Part shown: piece by piece, positions 32,883 through 41,362 of the stretch
Layout of the letters: every line of letters begins with the position of its first letter
Numbering within the stretch: the first letter of the stretch is position 1
Assembly (NCBI GenBank): GCA_045568635.1
Contig: JBJLAO010000003.1
Location: forward strand, 62,001-126,000
Origin: MedAcidi-G1 sp000817085
GTDB lineage: Bacteria; Actinomycetota; Acidimicrobiia; Acidimicrobiales; MedAcidi-G1
Reading direction: 5' to 3'
Length of the DNA stretch: 64,000 nt
Position numbers and translations under genes: made by a program
The notes under the pieces: model-generated
The model's input: only the letters and a program-made list of their open reading frames with translations
The model's database searches: none
Told to the model about the DNA's origin: nothing

Positions 32883-33056
32883 GTGAGATTCGTGCATATA
32901 ATATTTGCTCATCAAGGCGGGTGGGATGAAATTCTTCTTGTTGTAGCGCCATTAGGTTTGATGGCATGGATTCTAAGGGCCGCTAACCGCAGAGCAGAAA
33001 AGATGAACTCAAAAGAAAAATCGGATTTTGCAGCAGAAAATGATTCTAAAGATTAA
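32883..33056 (+). CDS. Small single-pass membrane protein, 57 aa
   Basis: A short reading frame of 57 residues that standard length cut-offs miss. It has a brief N-terminus (MRFVHIIFAHQGGWDE), one membrane helix (about 17-35: ILLVVAPLGLMAWILRAA), a basic cytoplasmic edge (NRRAEK) and a charged tail ending SKD. I recall similar short proteins with GGWDEIL before a helix in actinobacteria, but know no function. GTG 32883 is favoured by the -10 spacing; a GTG at 32892 is the alternative. Its end overlaps murA by 11 bases, tail to tail. It fills the gap between the NifU-like gene and murA, which otherwise is unexplained. Confidence 0.6.
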   Translation: MRFVHIIFAHQGGWDEILLVVAPLGLMAWILRAANRRAEKMNSKEKSDFAAENDSKD

Positions 33057-34356
33057 CTAATTCTACTTTTGCACCTAAAGAATATAAATTGCCTACTAAG
33101 TTCTGATAACCGCGTTCTATGTGACTAGCAGCTCCGACTATAGTCTCACCTTCAGCCGCCAATCCCGCAAGAACTAGTGCTGCTCCTGCTCTTATGTCAG
33201 GTGCTCGAACAGGTGCTCCCGAAAGTCTTTCGACTCCACGAACAACAGCATGATGTCCCTCGGCTCTTATATCAGCGCCCATCCTGATCAATTCGTCTAC
33301 ATAACGGAACCTTCCGGCGAAAATATTTTCTGTAACGATCCCTACCCCATCTGAAATAGATAAGAGGGCAACTAAGAAAGGCTTATAGTCAGTGGCGACA
33401 CCAGGGTACGGTAATGTAGATAGATCTATCGATTTCAAACTCTTGGAAACGCACACTCTAACCCCTCCATCGACTTGGTCAATCTCGATACCCATTTCAC
33501 ACAATTTTTCAACGAGCATCTCCATATGTTCTAGTCGTGCTTCTTCTATAACTATTTGACCTCCTGTCATTCCTAAGGCGGCCATATAAGTTGCAGCTTC
33601 AATTCGGTCTGGTATCACCGTGTGCTCGATAGGTGACAAACGGTCCACACCTTCAATTTGAATGGTTGAAGTCCCCTCTCCCGTTATTTCAGCACCCATA
33701 GAATTAAGAAAAGTTACTAGATCTGCTATTTCAGGTTCGCGCGCTGCGTTTTCTATAACTGTTCTTCCTTCAGCTAAAACTGCTGCCATGAGCAAATTTT
33801 CAGTAGCACCAACGCTTGGAAAATTCAGCAGTACTTTGCCTCCAACTAGTTTTTCTGCCTCACCTTCTATATACCCGTGGCTACTAGTAAAGGAGGCTCC
33901 AAGCTCTTCTAGACCTTTTAGATGCATATCTATAGGTCTGTGCCCAAAATCGTCTCCGCCAGGTACAGATACTTTTGCTTTACCGAATCTTGCTAGTAGT
34001 GGTCCCAAAACTACAATTGAAGCTCTCATTCTCTCCACTATTTCATAAGGTGCTATCGGAGTAACTTCTTCTGGGATCTCTATTCGCATTACATCTTTTT
34101 GGTGTGAAATTGAGGCACCCATCGTTTCCAGCAAGTTAGACATCCATCGGACATCTGCTATATGTGGAACGTTGTAAAGAACATATTTTCCGGGTGCCAA
34201 TAATGATGCTGCCATTATTTTCAATACCGAATTTTTTGCTCCAGAGACTCTCACCGTTCCAGATAAACCTTCTGATTGTTGGACGCGAATAGCTGAGCCT
34301 TCTTCGTAATGTGAAGAAGTTGTTCCAAATTCAGAGGAAAAAGAATTACTTGTCAC
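33046..34356 (-). CDS. murA: UDP-N-acetylglucosamine 1-carboxyvinyltransferase, Asp variant
   Basis: 436 residues. It transfers enolpyruvate from PEP to UDP-GlcNAc, the first committed step of peptidoglycan synthesis. Visible: SGAKNSVLKIMAASLL, the loop GGDDFGHRPIDMHLKGLEELGA, SVGATENLLMAAVLAEG, IEAATYMAALGMTGG, DYKPFLVALLSISDG and DIRAGAALVLAGLAAEGET. In most bacteria the loop reads GGCxxGxRP with the fosfomycin-alkylated Cys; here that residue is Asp135, as in mycobacteria, so intrinsic fosfomycin resistance is expected. A paralogous EPSP-like enzyme is unlikely given the full match. Confidence 0.95.
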   Translation of the reverse strand: MTSNSFSSEFGTTSSHYEEGSAIRVQQSEGLSGTVRVSGAKNSVLKIMAASLLAPGKYVLYNVPHIADVRWMSNLLETMGASISHQKDVMRIEIPEEVTPIAPYEIVERMRASIVVLGPLLARFGKAKVSVPGGDDFGHRPIDMHLKGLEELGASFTSSHGYIEGEAEKLVGGKVLLNFPSVGATENLLMAAVLAEGRTVIENAAREPEIADLVTFLNSMGAEITGEGTSTIQIEGVDRLSPIEHTVIPDRIEAATYMAALGMTGGQIVIEEARLEHMEMLVEKLCEMGIEIDQVDGGVRVCVSKSLKSIDLSTLPYPGVATDYKPFLVALLSISDGVGIVTENIFAGRFRYVDELIRMGADIRAEGHHAVVRGVERLSGAPVRAPDIRAGAALVLAGLAAEGETIVGAASHIERGYQNLVGNLYSLGAKVELVNL

Positions 34357-34450
34357 GATTTAAGTATGCTTCGCTGTCGACACAGTTTGCGTTCACATGC
34401 AATTATTCAAGCAAAAACATTTAATTTGATGCAAGGAAACTATAGAAATC

Positions 34451-35998
34451 TTGTTTAAGCGAGACAAATACCTAAAAATAACAAAAACACTCAACGACGA
34501 AGAGTTAGCCGCTTTACGTAAGCCGCGTAACGACTTAGTAGCCGAAAAATTTGTTGGTGATGATAAATACGAATTACTGCACGGTCCTTTTTCTAAATAT
34601 GAAAGGCACATAAGTGTCAAAGCCGAACCAGAAGGCGTAAATCAGGTCGTAGAAAGTTTCTCTTGGCGGCTTTCGATTCCATTTTGGGGAATATTTTTTT
34701 CGTTTTTAATCAGCAAAGCTTTGCCCAAAAGGTCAAAACCTTGGTGGTCGCCTCCCGACCGTCTGAATGAACGCTCTGCAAGGGTTCTAGGAATACTCGC
34801 ATGCATCCAAGTAATTGATGGGTATCTAGGTTCAGTCATAACTCAAACAATAACTTTCGCAGCTGATGAATTTGACTACAGCTCGTCACAGCAAGGAATT
34901 ACGCTCGCGGTCATCCGTGTCGGTATTTTAATCTCTCTTGGAGTTCTTGTAATTGCCGACAAAAAGGGGCGGAGGAACGTTCTTTTGATCACGTTGATAC
35001 TTGCGGTCTTCACTACAGCTTTAGGCTCATTGTCACCTAATTTCTGGTTCCTTGGAAGCACTCAGTTAATTGCGCGTGGCTTGACTACGGGGATGGGTAT
35101 TTTGATAGGAATTATTGCAGCTGAAGAATTACCGAAAGGCTCACGTGCCTATGGCGTGAGCATGTTGTCTTTGTCTGCTGCCTTGGGGGCAGGGATTTCT
35201 GTTTGGGTGTTACCAATCGCTGACCTGAATGAAAAAGGTTGGAGAATCGTATATTTGGTGCCTCTCTTGTTTTTACCGTCTTTAATGCGAATCAGTAAAA
35301 ATTTACCAGAATCGCTTCGTTATAAAGCCAATTCAAAAATTGTTAAATCTGAAACTTCCAGTATTCAAAACAAAATAAAAACAGAGCCTTTTATAAATAA
35401 GCGACTTTTATTGTTAGCTGCTGTTGGCTTTTCTCTTTTAATTTTTGCTGCCCCAGCTTCACAATTCCAAAATGATTTCCTCAGAGAATACCGGGGATAT
35501 TCTGCTTCCGGAATAACCGCTTATTGGCTTTTGACCTCAACCCCAGCAGGAATAGCAATATTTTTAGCTGGCCGTTTCGCTGATACCCACGGCAGAAAAA
35601 AAATAGCGTCGTCAGGACTTTTAGGAGGAACAATATTTATCGTTCTTAGTTATTATTCTTCAGGACTATTGATGTGGGCTAGTCATTTGTTCGGAGCCGT
35701 GCTTGGGTCACTTACAGTTGCATTGGGTGTTTACGGCCCTGAACTTTTTTCGACAAATCAGAGAGCCAGATCAAATGGCGTCATTGTCGTATTTGGTGTG
35801 TTGGGAAGTGCTACCGGCCTTTTATTAGTGGGGTATATGACTGATTTATTTGATAACTACGGTCATGCTTTTGCAATCATTGCGGCTGGTCCACTTTTAG
35901 CAGCATTGCTAGTAATGACTAAATTTCCTGAAACTGCAAGAGTTGAACTTGAAGATCTAAATCCTGGTGATGTAAGGCCAGAAATATCTGAGAATTAA
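34451..35998 (+). CDS. MFS transporter (sugar/other transporter branch)
   Basis: 515 residues with about 12 membrane helices and a cytoplasmic N-terminal extension of about 110 residues that is charged (RDKYLKITKTLNDEELAALRKPRND). Family motifs: ADKKGRRNVLLITLILAVFTTALGS after TM2-3, ARGLTTGMGILIGIIAAEELPKGSRA in TM4, and GRFADTHGRKKIA in the second half. Substrate unknown. The start is a TTG, and no better start is visible. The N-terminal extension is longer than usual and may hold a regulatory or trafficking role; I do not recognise it. Confidence 0.85.
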   Translation: MFKRDKYLKITKTLNDEELAALRKPRNDLVAEKFVGDDKYELLHGPFSKYERHISVKAEPEGVNQVVESFSWRLSIPFWGIFFSFLISKALPKRSKPWWSPPDRLNERSARVLGILACIQVIDGYLGSVITQTITFAADEFDYSSSQQGITLAVIRVGILISLGVLVIADKKGRRNVLLITLILAVFTTALGSLSPNFWFLGSTQLIARGLTTGMGILIGIIAAEELPKGSRAYGVSMLSLSAALGAGISVWVLPIADLNEKGWRIVYLVPLLFLPSLMRISKNLPESLRYKANSKIVKSETSSIQNKIKTEPFINKRLLLLAAVGFSLLIFAAPASQFQNDFLREYRGYSASGITAYWLLTSTPAGIAIFLAGRFADTHGRKKIASSGLLGGTIFIVLSYYSSGLLMWASHLFGAVLGSLTVALGVYGPELFSTNQRARSNGVIVVFGVLGSATGLLLVGYMTDLFDNYGHAFAIIAAGPLLAALLVMTKFPETARVELEDLNPGDVRPEISEN

Positions 35999-36004
35999 TT
36001 AACA

Positions 36005-36619
36005 CTAAAAAGAAGATACCCACGCTTTTATTTCTTCACCTATAGCTTCATCTAGATTCGCTAAATCGTGGCGAGCTCCTTCGAACCACCTAGTAGTTAC
36101 GGGGCCTCTGATCTTTTTCAAATATTTTTTGAACTCTGTTTTTGATCCAAAAGGGTCCTTATCACCAGAGATAAATAAACATGGAATATCTAGTTTATCG
36201 AAGTGCTCTATTCGAAGATTTTCGGGATTTTTGGGTGGGTGCAACGGATAACAGATCAGAATTAATCCACTGGCCGGAAGGCCTTCTGCAACAGCCATTG
36301 AGCACATACGTCCACCCATACTTCTTCCTCCAAGTAGAAGATCAGACGGTTTTATGCCATATTTTTTGCTCATCGATTCAGATGCTTTGACGATTGAATT
36401 AATTAACTTTGGAGCTCGATCAGGAAAGGGTCGGCCTGCTTTTCTATATGGGAAGTTGATTCTCTTAACTGGCAGTGGCGCCATCTTTTTTTCAATGCTT
36501 ACCAAACTTGAGTGAGTTCGATCACTTCCTGCTCCATGGGTCAACAAAAGTCCTGCCGGTAAAGCCATTTCCGGATCATACGTTGATGCTTCAACTAGTT
36601 GGTGGAATCTACTAACCAT
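36005..36619 (-). CDS. Alpha/beta hydrolase, KANL3/TEX30-like
   Basis: 204 residues. Hydrolase landmarks: LLLTHGAGSDRTHSS (oxyanion region), the nucleophile Ser in GGRSMGGRMCSMAVAEGLP, an aspartate in ISGDKDPFG and the His in EGARHDL. The small size and the GRSMGGR elbow place it in the KANL3/Tex30 branch (dienelactone hydrolase-like). Substrate unknown. It overlaps no gene and ends 6 bases from the MFS gene, tail to tail, and is divergent from the desaturase gene with a 19-base spacer. Confidence 0.8.
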   Translation of the reverse strand: MVSRFHQLVEASTYDPEMALPAGLLLTHGAGSDRTHSSLVSIEKKMAPLPVKRINFPYRKAGRPFPDRAPKLINSIVKASESMSKKYGIKPSDLLLGGRSMGGRMCSMAVAEGLPASGLILICYPLHPPKNPENLRIEHFDKLDIPCLFISGDKDPFGSKTEFKKYLKKIRGPVTTRWFEGARHDLANLDEAIGEEIKAWVSSF

Positions 36620-36638
36620 TAATGGGTAGCATTTCTTT

Positions 36639-37616
36639 ATGAAAGAAAATCCGTCACATTCTGAAATGCTTATCGCTATGACGGGTGGAATGGTAATACC
36701 TTCTCCAAAATTTACCGGCAGTAGCCGCTTGCATCCGGACGGAAGGCCAAAAAAGGCTTTTCGCGACCTTTTACGGACAGTCCCAAACTTCAGAAACTCT
36801 TTCTCAGTAATATTGTCTCTATCGTTCCTGCCTCTGATCGTTTGGATAACAACTACCTACAATCATCCTTTAGTTTGGGTCTTTTCAATTTTAGGAATGG
36901 GATTAGCGCAAAATCGACTTTTTATAATTAGTCATGAAGCAGCTCATCGTTTACTTTTTTCTAATCAGAAAATTAATGACTTAGTGGGCATACGTCTTAT
37001 CGGTTGGCTTGCCTTTGGTTCAGGAAGCCATGGTTATCGAATAGGTCATATCAGGCATCATCGAGATGAGTTCGGCCCACAAGAACCAGATTTTCTTCTT
37101 TATAGCTTTTATCCGATTTCTAAAAGTTCCATGAGAAGGAAATTATTAAGAGATTTGAGTGGCATTTCAGCTTTTAGGATTATACGACCCAGATTCCAAA
37201 GGCTAAATGAAGTCAGACATTTACGTTTAACTATTTCTTTTCTTTCTGGTCAGTTAACGATTGCCACTTTATTTTGGGTTTTTAGCAATTTAACTACGTA
37301 CTTTTTACTTTGGATACTCCCCTGGACATGTGTGTATCAAATCCTAAATAGAGTCAGAGCAATCAGCGAACATGGTGGAATGACTCAATCATCGGACAGA
37401 CGTAAAACAACCCATTACGTCCAACAAAACCGCCTAGCTAATTTTTTCATTGTTCCTTTCAACGTTGGTTACCATTTAGCTCATCATGTTGACATGTTGG
37501 TTCCTTACAAAAATCTTCCTCTTCTGGATAGAGCACTTGTAGAAGATGGGTACATTTCTTCTGACCTTATTTGGCCCAACTATCGTTCTCTTTTGAAAGC
37601 CTTAATTCTGAAATAG
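36639..37616 (+). CDS. Membrane fatty acid desaturase-family protein
   Basis: 325 residues with about four to six membrane segments and the diiron His boxes: HEAAH (about residue 103), HIRHHRDE and YHLAHHVDML near the C-terminus. The HEAAH box with the GHIRHHRDEFGPQEPDF block resembles the DesB/sphingolipid desaturase and beta-carotene ketolase branch of the family. It inserts double bonds or oxidises fatty chains; the exact substrate is unknown. It begins close to the divergent hydrolase gene. Confidence 0.82.
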   Translation: MKENPSHSEMLIAMTGGMVIPSPKFTGSSRLHPDGRPKKAFRDLLRTVPNFRNSFSVILSLSFLPLIVWITTTYNHPLVWVFSILGMGLAQNRLFIISHEAAHRLLFSNQKINDLVGIRLIGWLAFGSGSHGYRIGHIRHHRDEFGPQEPDFLLYSFYPISKSSMRRKLLRDLSGISAFRIIRPRFQRLNEVRHLRLTISFLSGQLTIATLFWVFSNLTTYFLLWILPWTCVYQILNRVRAISEHGGMTQSSDRRKTTHYVQQNRLANFFIVPFNVGYHLAHHVDMLVPYKNLPLLDRALVEDGYISSDLIWPNYRSLLKALILK

Positions 37617-37651
37617 TGTATTTTTAAAACTTAATATTAAGCATTTGTCTT

Positions 37652-38407
37652 TTAAATCATGGACCTCAAGATTTCAGCGAGTCCGCTCGCCTGAAATTTT
37701 ATTTCTTCCTCATTCCCTGAGCCCTCCGACAATAACTCAACTAAATCAATCGCTCTTTTCCCGATTTCATCCCATTGATTTGCCTCAATTCCAAAAGGGG
37801 GTCGGTGTTCTACAAGCACGGGAGTCAACCTCAATATTTCGCCCACTCCTGTATCGTCACGATAATCACGCCTGAGACGATCACATGAAACAAAAACTTC
37901 AGTTAAAAGTGAGTTTGCATCTAGGCCATCAAGTTCAGGACGTTCATCATTAACAACTTGAAATGCATCAAGAGCAGTTTCAATAGCCTCTTCATCAGAA
38001 GCCTGCACTACAAGACCTCCGTCGTCATTAAATTCATATGGGATCCCTAGTCGAATCAATAAAGAACTGAACGAAGCCTGCTCTGAATCTGACCATCCTG
38101 CTGTTTCATATTCGATCGTTTCGGCGTCTACCTCAAGTGTTGGCATAGAAGTTGATTCTGCTTCTTCAATTAATTGATCTGTTGCTTTCTCGTCTTCTTC
38201 GCGAACCACCAAAGTGGCTCCCTGCCAAACATGAGGAACTTCGTTCAATATGAGAAGTTGGTCCAACACCAACCGAGTTTCACCTGCCCATTCGTGTAAT
38301 TCGTATTCGATTTCAGCAGCTGCATCTGACTCAATTTTTTCTACACCTTCAAGCACTTCAGGGCGTTCATTTGTTTCGTTTTTAGTTTGCTTTTTACCCC
38401 ACTTCAT
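37652..38407 (-). CDS. Acidic protein with duplicated domain, unknown function
   Basis: 251 residues, strongly acidic. Two related blocks of about 50 residues: 31-85 (EYELHEWAGETRLVLDQLL, ILNEVPHVWQGATLVVREEDE) and 97-149 (EYETAGWSDSEQASFSSLL, IRLGIPYEFNDDGGLVVQASDE). Each has a helix, then a short hydrophobic strand and a V/D-rich strand. The C-terminal part (DANSLLTEVFVSCDRLRRDYRD, then IDLVELLSEG) is separate and helical. I recall similar duplicated proteins in Acidimicrobiia, all unnamed. Lysine-rich start MKWGKKQTK. No membrane segment. Function is open. Confidence 0.6.
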   Translation of the reverse strand: MKWGKKQTKNETNERPEVLEGVEKIESDAAAEIEYELHEWAGETRLVLDQLLILNEVPHVWQGATLVVREEDEKATDQLIEEAESTSMPTLEVDAETIEYETAGWSDSEQASFSSLLIRLGIPYEFNDDGGLVVQASDEEAIETALDAFQVVNDERPELDGLDANSLLTEVFVSCDRLRRDYRDDTGVGEILRLTPVLVEHRPPFGIEANQWDEIGKRAIDLVELLSEGSGNEEEIKFQASGLAEILRSMI

Positions 38408-38492
38408 TCTCTTATCCTGACACCTTTCTCTATTAAAAAGCTAAACCGCCGATAATCCTTTAGCTGAGTGCATAAGAACTTCTCTGAGGCGC

Positions 38493-38498
38493 TAACGT
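38493..38498 (+). promoter_or_regulatory. Probable -10 box upstream of glpX
   Basis: TAACGT lies eight bases before the ATG at 38507, and no Shine-Dalgarno sequence is present, so the transcript may be leaderless or nearly so. A GTG at 38468 is in frame but adds 13 residues unlike the family. Confidence 0.35.
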
Positions 38499-38506
38499 CG
38501 AATTCG

Positions 38507-39484
38507 ATGAGTGAAAAAGTTCAAACCCCAGATAGAAATCTAGCATTAGAGCTTGTAAGAGTGACCGAGGCTGCAGCTATGGCCGCAGCTAGATGGATGG
38601 GTAGAGGGGACAAAGAAGGCGCTGATGGTGGGGCTGTAAATGCCATGCGTCGTGTACTGGATACCGTAAACATGGATGGGATAGTTGTCATTGGTGAAGG
38701 CGAAAAAGATGAAGCCCCGATGCTCTTTAATGGCGAACACTGTGGGAATGGTAATGACCCAGCTACAGATATTGCAGTTGACCCGATAGACGGAACAACA
38801 CTTACAGCTCTTGGGAGAGCGAATGCAATATCAGTTATAGCTGTTAGTGATAAAGGAACGATGTTTGACCCCGGGCCTTGTGTATACATGGAGAAAATTG
38901 CTGTAGGGCCTGGGTGTTCTGATGCAATAGATTTAGCAAAGTCACCAACTGAGAATCTCCAACAAATTGCAGAGGCTAAGAATAAAACTGTTAGGGATCT
39001 AACCGCTGTAATTTTGGACCGCGACAGGCATTCAGATCTTATTTCCGAAGTACGTGAAGCGGGTGCAAGAATACGTCTAATTTCCGATGGTGATGTGGCA
39101 GGTGCAATTTCTACTGCATGGCCTGAGTCGGGTGCTGACGTTCTTTTTGGTATCGGTGGAACACCTGAAGGAGTTATCTCTGCAGCAGCTTTGAAATGTA
39201 TGGGAGGATCACTTCAAGGACGTTTGTGGCCTCGTAACGAAAAAGAAAGAAAAGCCGCCGAAGAGCTGGGATACGATTTAGAAAGAATTTTGGATCTCGA
39301 TGACCTAGTTTCAGGTAATAACTGTTTTTTTGCAGCAACTGGCATTACGGATGGCGATCTTCTTGAAGGCGTTAGATATACGACAGGAATGGCTCACACT
39401 GAGTCACTTGTCATGCGCTCCAAATCTGGAACCGTAAGGCTCATTAAAGCTCACCACAGGTTGGATGACATTGAGGATATTTAA
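38507..39484 (+). CDS. glpX: Class II fructose-1,6-bisphosphatase
   Basis: About 325 residues from ATG 38507 (SEKVQTPDRNLALELVRVTEAAAMAA). Hydrolyses fructose 1,6-bisphosphate in gluconeogenesis. Visible: RWMGRGDKEGADGGAVNAMR, VIGEGEKDEAPML, the metal site DPIDGTTLTALGRANAISV, ISDGDVAGAIST and GIGGTPEGVISAAALKCMGG. This is the usual type in Actinobacteria. It suggests growth on C2-C4 or acyl-CoA-derived substrates, as much of the window implies. Confidence 0.96.
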   Translation: MSEKVQTPDRNLALELVRVTEAAAMAAARWMGRGDKEGADGGAVNAMRRVLDTVNMDGIVVIGEGEKDEAPMLFNGEHCGNGNDPATDIAVDPIDGTTLTALGRANAISVIAVSDKGTMFDPGPCVYMEKIAVGPGCSDAIDLAKSPTENLQQIAEAKNKTVRDLTAVILDRDRHSDLISEVREAGARIRLISDGDVAGAISTAWPESGADVLFGIGGTPEGVISAAALKCMGGSLQGRLWPRNEKERKAAEELGYDLERILDLDDLVSGNNCFFAATGITDGDLLEGVRYTTGMAHTESLVMRSKSGTVRLIKAHHRLDDIEDI

Positions 39485-39513
39485 AAACAAGAAAGCCTAA
39501 GCTGACTTCCTTT

Positions 39514-39912
39514 TCATACTTTTTCTCCGCCAACGCGAAGTCTCACTTCAGATCTTTCAAGCGACGCAAGAGCCTCTTCATTATCTCGATCTGATGAAAT
39601 CAACTCTTGAGCAGTTGAACGAGCTTCTTGTGCTCTTTCAACATCAATCTCATCAGCCGCCTCAGAAACATCGGATAAAATACTTACTTTAGTTCCTGCT
39701 ACTTGCACAAAACCTCTGTGAACTGCAAAAACATCCCTTTCACCATCCGGTCGTATCACCTCAACTGACCACACCGAAAGGACGCCAATAAATGGAACGT
39801 GTCCAGGCTGAAAAGCTATATCTCCACCGTCAACAGTTCGAGCAATTATCATCTCAGCTTCACCACTGTATGAAATGGATTCTGGGGACACCAGCTCTAC
39901 CTGAAAAGTCAT
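39514..39912 (-). CDS. atpC: F1Fo ATP synthase epsilon subunit
   Basis: 132 residues. An N-terminal beta-sandwich (FQVELVSPESISYSGEAEMIIARTVDGGDIAFQPGHVPFIGVLS) is followed by a short helical tail (DEIDVERAQEARSTAQELIS). It regulates rotation and ATP hydrolysis in the central stalk. Last gene of the operon; a 5-base gap separates it from atpD. Confidence 0.93.
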   Translation of the reverse strand: MTFQVELVSPESISYSGEAEMIIARTVDGGDIAFQPGHVPFIGVLSVWSVEVIRPDGERDVFAVHRGFVQVAGTKVSILSDVSEAADEIDVERAQEARSTAQELISSDRDNEEALASLERSEVRLRVGGEKV

Positions 39913-39917
39913 AATTT

Positions 39918-41336
39918 TTATGCTTCTAATTCTTGAGCTTTACGTTGCGCATCGTCAGCTCCACCAACGTTCAAGAAAGCCTGCTCAGGGAGCTCATCGA
40001 GTTCGCCATCTACTAATGCTGCAAAAGAATCAACTGTCTCTTCAACTGAGACAGTAACACCAGGCAGACCTGTAAATATCTCTGCAACATTCATAGGCTG
40101 TGACAAGAACCTCTGAACCTTACGAGCTCTGGAAACAGTGATTTTGTCTTCCTCTGAAAGTTCGTCTAAACCAAGAATTGCAATAATGTCTTGAAGCTCT
40201 TTATAACGCTGGAGTATCTCCTGAACTCTACGGGCGGTGTCATAGTGTTTTTGTCCCACAACTTCAGGAGTAAGAATCGTAGAAGTGGACGCAAGTGGAT
40301 CAACTGCAGGGTAGATACCTAATGCCGCTATGTCTCGACTTAGCTCTGTTGTGCCGTCAAAGTGCGTAAATGAAGTGAACGGAGCTGGATCGGTGTAATC
40401 ATCAGCTGGAACATAAACCGCTTGCATAGATGTAATAGATCTACCACGCGTTGTAGTAATCCTTTCCTGCAGTTCACCCATCTCATCAGCTAATGTCGGC
40501 TGGTAGCCCACGGCTGATGGCATTCTTCCTAACAAAGTTGATACTTCTGAACCGGCTTGAACAAAACGAAAAATATTGTCAACGAAAAGTAGAACGTCTT
40601 GACCTTGCTCATCCCGAAAATACTCGGCCATAGTCAATGCTGAAAGAGCAACGCGAAGCCGCACTCCAGGTGGCTCATCCATCTGGCCAAAAACCAACGC
40701 TGCTTTCTCTAAAACACCTGATTCATCCATTTCAAGCAAAAGGTCTGTTCCCTCGCGGGTTCTCTCACCCACTCCCGCAAAAACTGAAACACCACCGTGA
40801 TTGGTAGCCACGCGGTTAATCATTTCGGTAATCAGAACTGTTTTGCCCACTCCGGCACCACCGAAAAGACCAATTTTTCCACCCTGTAAATACGGTGTAA
40901 GTAAATCGATGACCTTTACTCCTGTTTCAAACATTTGTGCTTTTGGTTCAAGAGAATCAAATGATGGGGGCGGCCTGTGAATTTCCCAACGTTCGGATCC
41001 AGAACCAGCATTTGGATCGTCTAGTCCATCGCCTGTAACACTAAAAACATGCCCCAGAGTGCCATCACCTACAGGAACACTTATACCTTTTCCGGTATTT
41101 CGCACAATTGTTCCTCTTGTGAGACCATCAGTTGGTTTCATAGCAATTGCGCGAACTCGGCTTTCACCTATCTGTTGCGCCACTTCTGCAACAATAGTGA
41201 TACTGCTGTCATCGACAGCGACATCAAACTCTAAGGCTGTGTTGATCTCCGGCAATTCCCCTTGAGGGAACTCGGCATCTATGACCGGCCCAGCAATTCC
41301 TACTATTCGACCGTCTTTAAGATCAGTTGTTGTCAT
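39918..41336 (-). CDS. atpD: F1Fo ATP synthase beta subunit
   Basis: 472 residues, the catalytic F1 subunit. Walker A GGAGVGKTVLITE, Walker B DVLLFVDNIFRF, catalytic Glu in GVGERTREG, and ALSALTMAEYFRDEQGQDVLLF. Strong match to family length. It is preceded by atpG with a 26-base gap. Confidence 0.98.
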   Translation of the reverse strand: MTTTDLKDGRIVGIAGPVIDAEFPQGELPEINTALEFDVAVDDSSITIVAEVAQQIGESRVRAIAMKPTDGLTRGTIVRNTGKGISVPVGDGTLGHVFSVTGDGLDDPNAGSGSERWEIHRPPPSFDSLEPKAQMFETGVKVIDLLTPYLQGGKIGLFGGAGVGKTVLITEMINRVATNHGGVSVFAGVGERTREGTDLLLEMDESGVLEKAALVFGQMDEPPGVRLRVALSALTMAEYFRDEQGQDVLLFVDNIFRFVQAGSEVSTLLGRMPSAVGYQPTLADEMGELQERITTTRGRSITSMQAVYVPADDYTDPAPFTSFTHFDGTTELSRDIAALGIYPAVDPLASTSTILTPEVVGQKHYDTARRVQEILQRYKELQDIIAILGLDELSEEDKITVSRARKVQRFLSQPMNVAEIFTGLPGVTVSVEETVDSFAALVDGELDELPEQAFLNVGGADDAQRKAQELEA

Positions 41337-41362
41337 AATCTTTCCTGATTTCTTCCTATTGC

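Noticed and set aside
32815..32967. N-terminal extension of the NifU-like protein
   Set aside because: These 51 codons do not resemble the family. They overlap, on the other strand, the small membrane protein.
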